Position numbers and translations under genes: made by a program. From Bacteroidia bacterium (GTDB lineage Bacteria > Bacteroidota > Bacteroidia > Bacteroidales > Dysgonomonadaceae), in NCBI GenBank assembly GCA_025999435.1, contig BNXH01000060.1, positions 1-10,145 on the forward strand: 10,145 nt of DNA, in the 5' to 3' direction. Below the pieces are notes generated by a model. It made no database searches. It worked only from the letters and a program-made list of their open reading frames with translations, and had not been told where the DNA came from. Shown here in pieces: positions 6,871 through 10,145 of the stretch. The first letter of the stretch is position 1. Each line of letters begins with the position of its first letter.

Positions 6871-6912
6871 GACTAGTCCTAATAAACCTGTAACGGTTAT
6901 TTAGGACTAGTC
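6871..6912. other. Long stem-loop between the convergent ends of nrdJ and DUF4834
   Basis: GACTAGTCCTAA (6871-6882) pairs perfectly with TTAGGACTAGTC (6901-6912), and ACC/GGT pairing continues inside after a small mismatch. It starts 10 nt after the nrdJ stop. On the plus strand it is followed by seven As, not Ts, so it is a poor intrinsic terminator for nrdJ but could protect the 3' end of its mRNA. On the minus strand it is followed by ATATTATTTTTA and could be a second, back-up terminator. Confidence 0.6.
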
Positions 6913-6944
6913 AAAAAAAGCCGCTTATAATAAAAATAAGCAGC
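6913..6944 (-). terminator. Rho-independent terminator of the DUF4834 gene
   Basis: On the minus strand GCTGCTTAT (6944-6936) pairs with ATAAGCGGC (6928-6920), 9 bp with one G-T wobble and a 7-base loop, followed directly by TTTTTTT (6919-6913). It lies about 37 nt past the DUF4834 stop and abuts the long stem-loop, so two hairpins face the incoming nrdJ transcription. Confidence 0.75.
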
Positions 6945-6980
6945 CCCTTCAATCTATTAATTGATCATTATGGAATTGTA

Positions 6981-7217
6981 TTACTCCTTTATTTCTTCAT
7001 ATTTCACATATTCACCTTCCTCTTTTGAGAAAATCTTTTTATAAACTTTGCTTGTATTCTTGTATGGATCATACTCTTGTGTCCTGGTACGACCTCTGTA
7101 GTTGGAAGAAGTATTTGGTTTTCCGAATAAAAGAGACGTTACTCCATTTATTACGGAGAGGATAAACATTATTCCGAATATGACAATAGCGAATATGAAA
7201 AATAGAAAAATAGTCAT
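6981..7217 (-). CDS. DUF4834 small membrane protein
   Basis: A 78-residue protein with one strongly hydrophobic segment at about residues 3-31 and a polar, charged tail. The layout (membrane helix, LLFGKP at about 29-34, a flexible Ser/Arg-rich linker, and a conserved end KKIFSKEEGEYVKYEEIKE) matches DUF4834, a family I know only from Bacteroidota. The tail should be cytoplasmic and the function is unknown. It is the last gene of the minus-strand run, 101 nt beyond mntP, with a possible promoter box of its own (7242-7249) and a clear terminator at 6913-6944. Small size does not argue against it, since the conserved C-terminal motif is present. Confidence 0.82.
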   Translation of the reverse strand: MTIFLFFIFAIVIFGIMFILSVINGVTSLLFGKPNTSSNYRGRTRTQEYDPYKNTSKVYKKIFSKEEGEYVKYEEIKE

Positions 7218-7241
7218 GATGATTGTATTATTTTCTTAATT

Positions 7242-7249
7242 CAAATATA
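7242..7249 (-). promoter_or_regulatory. Possible -7 box for the DUF4834 gene
   Basis: TATATTTG on the minus strand matches TAnnTTTG exactly and would give a transcript start near 7235, about 18 nt before the ATG at 7217. No TTG-type -33 box stands at the right distance, and AT-rich DNA gives such matches by chance, so this is tentative. Confidence 0.33.
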
Positions 7250-7318
7250 ACAAATAAATAATCTTGTTGATCTATCCATTTTAATTATTTAACAAGACTT
7301 GGCGTTTGTAAACAGGTT

Positions 7319-7885
7319 CTAAGCTTTCAGTATTGTGTGTTGAGCCAGAATGCTGAATCCGATGACGATGAGAATGATGCCTCCGATTATGTTTATGGAA
7401 TAGTTGTAGCGTTGTCCGACCTTGCATCCAAAAACAACACCTAAAGAGGATAATAAAAATGTTACAGTCCCTATTATGATAGCGGGAAGCATAATACTTT
7501 GATCTATTAACGACATAGAGAGTCCTACGGCTGTAGCGTCTATACTGGTGGCCACACCCAAGCTAAACATAACTTTAAAATTTAGGGGATTGAAGGGAGA
7601 ACTGTTATCTTCTCCTCTTATACTGCAAATAAGTACCCGTACCCCTAGGAAAAACAATATACCAAAAGCCAGCCAGTGATCGTATTGATCTATATATTGA
7701 GTAAATGTATAACCTATAAACCATCCTGCGATAGTAAGGCATGACTGCATAAATGCAAGCATACCAGCGACTTTCAATACATTGACGATTTTGTGGTTTC
7801 CAATTATGGCTCCACTGGTAAGGGCGATAACCAGACTGTCCATCGACAGTCCAAAGGCCAGGATTATTATCTGCACTATTTCCAT
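7319..7885 (-). CDS. mntP: Manganese efflux pump MntP
   Basis: A 188-residue inner-membrane protein with about six hydrophobic segments (roughly residues 3-23, 36-60, 71-88, 105-126, 132-154 and 164-181) in the two-repeat layout of MntP. The two signature motifs with the membrane Asp residues needed for Mn2+ export are present: GLSMDS (D16) and GVATSIDATAVGLS (D116). The length matches E. coli MntP (188). The family exports manganese when the cell has too much. Its start overlaps the end of the nitroreductase gene by 10 bp, so the two are probably translated in a coupled way. I see no manganese (yybP-ykoY) riboswitch in front of the pair and no clear terminator directly after it, so transcription may run on into the DUF4834 gene. 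Confidence 0.9.
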   Translation of the reverse strand: MEIVQIIILAFGLSMDSLVIALTSGAIIGNHKIVNVLKVAGMLAFMQSCLTIAGWFIGYTFTQYIDQYDHWLAFGILFFLGVRVLICSIRGEDNSSPFNPLNFKVMFSLGVATSIDATAVGLSMSLIDQSIMLPAIIIGTVTFLLSSLGVVFGCKVGQRYNYSINIIGGIILIVIGFSILAQHTILKA

Positions 7886-8394
7886 TCGGTGATGTCTGCT
7901 AGCGGTTTCCTTATTTTGGAAGGACTGATGCTTTTCTCTTCGTTTATATAACCGATAGGGAATATGGCAGTGGCTTCTATATTTGGCGGTAAGCTAAGCG
8001 CTTTATTTAAGATATCAGGGTTGAAATTGCAGATCCAGCATGTGCCTAATCCTTGCTCTGCTGCTGCAAGACAGATATGTTCAGCCGCGATAGCTGCATC
8101 CACATCACTAAAATCTTTTCCGTCGGTAGCCGTTCGTTTCCACGAAATGGACGTGTCCTTACAGACTATAATATGCATTGGCGCACTTTTGAACCATTCT
8201 CTGTTGTACGATTCTTCTACCTTTTGTTTTAATACAGGGTCTGTTATTATATAAAACTTCCAGGGTTGAAGGTTGCAGGCCGAAGGTGATAGCCTGGCAC
8301 ATTCAAGAATGTAGTCGATTTTTTCCCGTTCTACGATATTGGGAAGGTAAGCCCTTACTGAATAGCGGCTTTCGATAAGATTTTTTAGTTGCAT
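7876..8394 (-). CDS. Nitroreductase-family FMN protein
   Basis: A 172-residue member of the nitroreductase family (PF00881), short but normal for its small-protein branch. FMN contacts are visible: R10, S12 and R14 in SRYSVR, SPSACNLQPW at residues 36-45, and the helix DVDAAIAAEHICLAAAEQGLG at about 98-117. The C-terminal part PIGYINEE is also typical. Such enzymes use NAD(P)H to reduce nitroaromatics, quinones or flavins; the natural substrate is not known here. It should be cytoplasmic and probably dimeric. The stop lies inside the start region of mntP (10-bp overlap). The gene begins 50 nt after the glycosyltransferase stop, beyond a hairpin, and I see no strong promoter in that gap, so some read-through from the upstream pair is likely. 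Confidence 0.87.
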   Translation of the reverse strand: MQLKNLIESRYSVRAYLPNIVEREKIDYILECARLSPSACNLQPWKFYIITDPVLKQKVEESYNREWFKSAPMHIIVCKDTSISWKRTATDGKDFSDVDAAIAAEHICLAAAEQGLGTCWICNFNPDILNKALSLPPNIEATAIFPIGYINEEKSISPSKIRKPLADITEWK

Positions 8395-8407
8395 TAGTGT
8401 TTCCGGT

Positions 8408-8439
8408 TATAAAGAATGCCGTATTCCGTAGCGGCATTC
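8408..8439 (-). terminator. Hairpin after the glycosyltransferase gene, probable weak terminator
   Basis: On the minus strand GAATGCCG (8439-8432) pairs perfectly with CGGCATTC (8421-8414) around a 10-base loop. It is followed by TTTATAACC, a short and broken T-tract, so termination is likely partial. It lies in the 50-bp gap between the glycosyltransferase and the nitroreductase. Confidence 0.55.
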
Positions 8440-8444
8440 CTGTA

Positions 8445-9392
8445 TTATAGTTCCTCTTCTATTTTATAGTCGTTTCTGTCTGATGAGTTTCGTGATACAA
8501 TTTCGCCCAAGAACCCTGCAAGAAAAAGCTGAGTTCCCAATATCATCATAGTGAGAGCGATATAGAAATAAGGAGAATTTGTAACCAACGGATGAGGAAC
8601 ACCTTTGCTTATCGCATATAATTTGGATGCCCCTACTGCAATAGCAGCCAGCAATCCCAGAAAGAACATTACCGAACCCCATAGCCCGAAAAAGTGCATG
8701 GGCTTTCTTCCGAAAACCGACAGAAACCAAAGGGTGAGTAAATCAAGATACCCATTGACAAAGCGGCTCAATCCGAACTTACTTTTTCCATATTTACGGG
8801 CACGGTGCTGTACTTCTTTTTCCCCTATCTTGTTAAATCCTGCTATTTTGGCCAAATAAGGGACATAACGGTGCATATCGTTATATATTTCAATGTTTTT
8901 TACCACATCTTTCCGATACGATTTCAGTCCGCAGTTGAAGTCATGCAGTTTTACTCCTGAAACCTTTCTGGCAGTTGCGTTGAATAGCTTGGTCGGTATT
9001 GTTTTCGATAGAGGGTCGTAACGTTTCTTCTTCCATCCTGAAACAAGATCGAAACCTTCTTCTTTTATTTTTTTATATAGATCCGGTATTTCATCGGGGC
9101 TATCCTGAAGGTCGGCGTCCATTGTGATAATAACGTCTCCTTCTGCTCGTTTGAAGGCACAGTGCAATGCCGGCGATTTACCATAATTACGCCTGAATCG
9201 TATTGCCTTTACATTGTTGTCATCCTTTTTTATATTACAGATTACATCCCATGAGCGATCGGTGCTGCCGTCATCCACAAAAATAATCTCATAAGAAAAG
9301 CTATTTTCACTCATTACTCTTTTTATCCAAGCATGGAGTTCACGAAGCGATTCTTCTTCATTCAGCAAGGGTATTACTACAGATATGTCCAT
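8445..9392 (-). CDS. Family 2 glycosyltransferase, polyprenyl-phosphate type (DPM1/ArnC-like)
   Basis: A 315-residue membrane-anchored GT-A glycosyltransferase. The N-terminal domain has VIPLLNEEESL (6-16), FVDDGSTDRSW (38-48), and DADLQDSP (92-99) with the metal-binding DxD. The DFNCGLKSYR segment (151-160) and HRYVPYLA (174-181) are typical of the DPM1/ArnC/GtrB group. Two membrane segments follow at about 233-255 and 274-298. Such enzymes move a sugar from a nucleotide sugar to polyprenyl phosphate on the cytoplasmic face; the lipid-linked sugar is flipped and used to decorate lipid A, O-antigen, cell-wall polymer or proteins. The sugar here cannot be read from the sequence. The DUF4199 gene ends 8 nt upstream, so the two share a transcript. 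A hairpin at 8408-8439 follows. Confidence 0.9.
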   Translation of the reverse strand: MDISVVIPLLNEEESLRELHAWIKRVMSENSFSYEIIFVDDGSTDRSWDVICNIKKDDNNVKAIRFRRNYGKSPALHCAFKRAEGDVIITMDADLQDSPDEIPDLYKKIKEEGFDLVSGWKKKRYDPLSKTIPTKLFNATARKVSGVKLHDFNCGLKSYRKDVVKNIEIYNDMHRYVPYLAKIAGFNKIGEKEVQHRARKYGKSKFGLSRFVNGYLDLLTLWFLSVFGRKPMHFFGLWGSVMFFLGLLAAIAVGASKLYAISKGVPHPLVTNSPYFYIALTMMILGTQLFLAGFLGEIVSRNSSDRNDYKIEEEL

Positions 9393-9400
9393 ATCGGCGA

Positions 9401-9955
9401 TCAGTTCTTTTTTATACTTACAACAAAATTTAGGATAACACCTAAAAATAACCCTAGAAATATATTTTTTATAAACTCGAATACAATGTAAGTAATTTTA
9501 CTTGAGTAAATCGCGACCATTGTATCTCTGGTTTGAGCATAGCTCTCTTCTGATATTAAACCTGTTTTTGGCATACTATCCACCCCTGAAATAGTTATAG
9601 ATACAAGATTAGAAAAATATGCAGGATCTATGAATTTATAGTGCGCATATATGATTGCACCTTCCAAAAATGAGGCATAGAAACACATCATTATCATAAA
9701 CAAGACGCAATATATGCCGCCTTTCGGTTTCTCGGTATCAGAACTTTTATATTTATAATAAAGAATATACATGAGTAAAAGTGTGATAATGTTCATCAGA
9801 TAGAACAAGAATTTGAATCTATCGGATACACCTATCTCAGCAACTACCAGAAACAAGTATCTGAATACCCAAAACGCGCCGAGAATCAGACCATAATGCA
9901 TGGCGTATCTGTTGATTTGGGACAGGCTTCCTTCTGTATTCTGAATTTTACTCAT
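9401..9955 (-). CDS. DUF4199 membrane protein
   Basis: A 184-residue integral membrane protein with four hydrophobic segments at about residues 20-40, 47-67, 79-104 and 152-178. The opening RYAMHYGLILGAFWV at 16-30 and the long soluble loop between the third and fourth segments (about 105-150, including SGVDSMPKTGLISEESYAQ) match DUF4199, a family found mostly in Bacteroidota. Function is unknown. It is the first gene of the minus-strand run and lies 8 nt before the glycosyltransferase, an arrangement I recall as recurring in Bacteroidales, so a role in handling the lipid-linked sugar is possible but only inferred. The ATG at 9955 was kept as the start because the preceding DNA holds a likely promoter. 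The next Met (residue 19) is too close to the first membrane helix. Confidence 0.83.
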   Translation of the reverse strand: MSKIQNTEGSLSQINRYAMHYGLILGAFWVFRYLFLVVAEIGVSDRFKFLFYLMNIITLLLMYILYYKYKSSDTEKPKGGIYCVLFMIMMCFYASFLEGAIIYAHYKFIDPAYFSNLVSITISGVDSMPKTGLISEESYAQTRDTMVAIYSSKITYIVFEFIKNIFLGLFLGVILNFVVSIKKN

Positions 9956-9963
9956 AAGTGATA

Positions 9964-9993
9964 CAAATGTAAGAAATTTGTTTTAAAACAAAT
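9964..9993 (-). promoter_or_regulatory. Putative promoter with 18-bp palindrome before DUF4199
   Basis: On the minus strand TACATTTG (9971-9964) matches the TAnnTTTG box exactly. A TTTG (9992-9989) stands 17 bases upstream, slightly closer than the usual 19-21. The perfect palindrome ATTTGTTTTAAAACAAAT (9976-9993) covers the spacer and the -33 position, where a dimeric repressor would block polymerase. Transcription would start near 9958, only a few bases before the ATG, so the message would be nearly leaderless, or the true promoter is another one. Confidence 0.4.
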
Positions 9994-10145
9994 AAGTGCA
10001 AACTTGTTGATTAGGGCAATCGCAGATTCAAATACCCAATGCGACAATTTAGTTCAAAGATGCATAAAATATTTTAGAAGGTGTCTGAAAACATAATTTT
10101 TCTCTAGGTCTTCTGTTTATCTTATTTTGTATCAGCCTTATAAAA
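9994..10145. other. Non-coding edge region, possible end of a mobile element
   Basis: I see no gene or RNA here. From about 10079 the sequence AGGTGTCTGAAAACATAA begins; GGTGTCTGAAAAC-like sequence is common at insertion sequence ends, so another element may start here and continue past the window. Only about 65 bases are visible, too few for a family call. Confidence 0.25.

Noticed and set aside
7263..7296. CTTGTT/AACAAG inverted repeat after mntP as its terminator
   Set aside because: Six A/T-rich pairs around a 22-base loop without a following T-tract is likely chance.
1..10145. CRISPR array, tRNA, rRNA, toxin-antitoxin or phage-defence system
   Set aside because: I looked for regularly spaced repeats, RNA gene signatures and known defence families on both strands and saw none.

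Overview
The window looks like a piece of a Bacteroidota chromosome, most likely order Bacteroidales; the family (something like Dysgonomonadaceae) is a guess. The reasons are: AT-rich intergenic DNA, almost no Shine-Dalgarno sequences, several promoter-like TAnnTTTG (-7) boxes, families restricted to or typical of this phylum (DUF4834, DUF4199, a BACON-like lipoprotein), and a Nif3 protein ending in the NPxNYL tail that I associate with Bacteroidetes homologues.

Layout. Positions 1-843 hold the 3' part of an IS1595-family transposase. Beside it, on the minus strand (876-1272), lies a small BACON-like lipoprotein gene. Its signal peptide and body are in different frames, separated by a one-base shift, so no intact ORF spans it. 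Positions 1379-1535 are a nested palindromic repeat (REP/MITE-like). A DUF1801 gene (minus, 1567-1932) is divergent from a plus-strand pair: nif3 (2017-3111) and a coiled-coil C4 zinc-ribbon protein (3223-3978). A strong terminator follows at 4011-4048. An AT-rich leader carrying two near-identical 20-bp direct repeats and a promoter then leads into nrdJ (4318-6861), a class II, cobalamin-dependent ribonucleotide reductase.

From 6913 to the end everything is on the minus strand. Read in transcription order: a DUF4199 membrane protein and a family 2 glycosyltransferase with a C-terminal membrane anchor (8 nt apart), a hairpin, a nitroreductase overlapping the mntP manganese exporter by 10 bp, then the small DUF4834 membrane protein. 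It ends in a hairpin plus T-tract that faces the end of nrdJ. The last 70 bases may be the edge of another mobile element.

How the genes work together. nrdJ supplies deoxynucleotides without oxygen and depends on cobalamin, which fits an anaerobic gut or fermenter organism. MntP removes excess manganese. The glycosyltransferase probably loads a sugar onto a polyprenyl phosphate for envelope glycans, with DUF4199 as a candidate membrane partner. The nif3/zinc-ribbon pair is a widely conserved but poorly understood housekeeping pair. I found no CRISPR array, defence island or clearly new multi-gene system. The best leads are the frameshifted lipoprotein, the nested palindromic repeat, the paired repeats before nrdJ, and the palindrome over the DUF4199 promoter.
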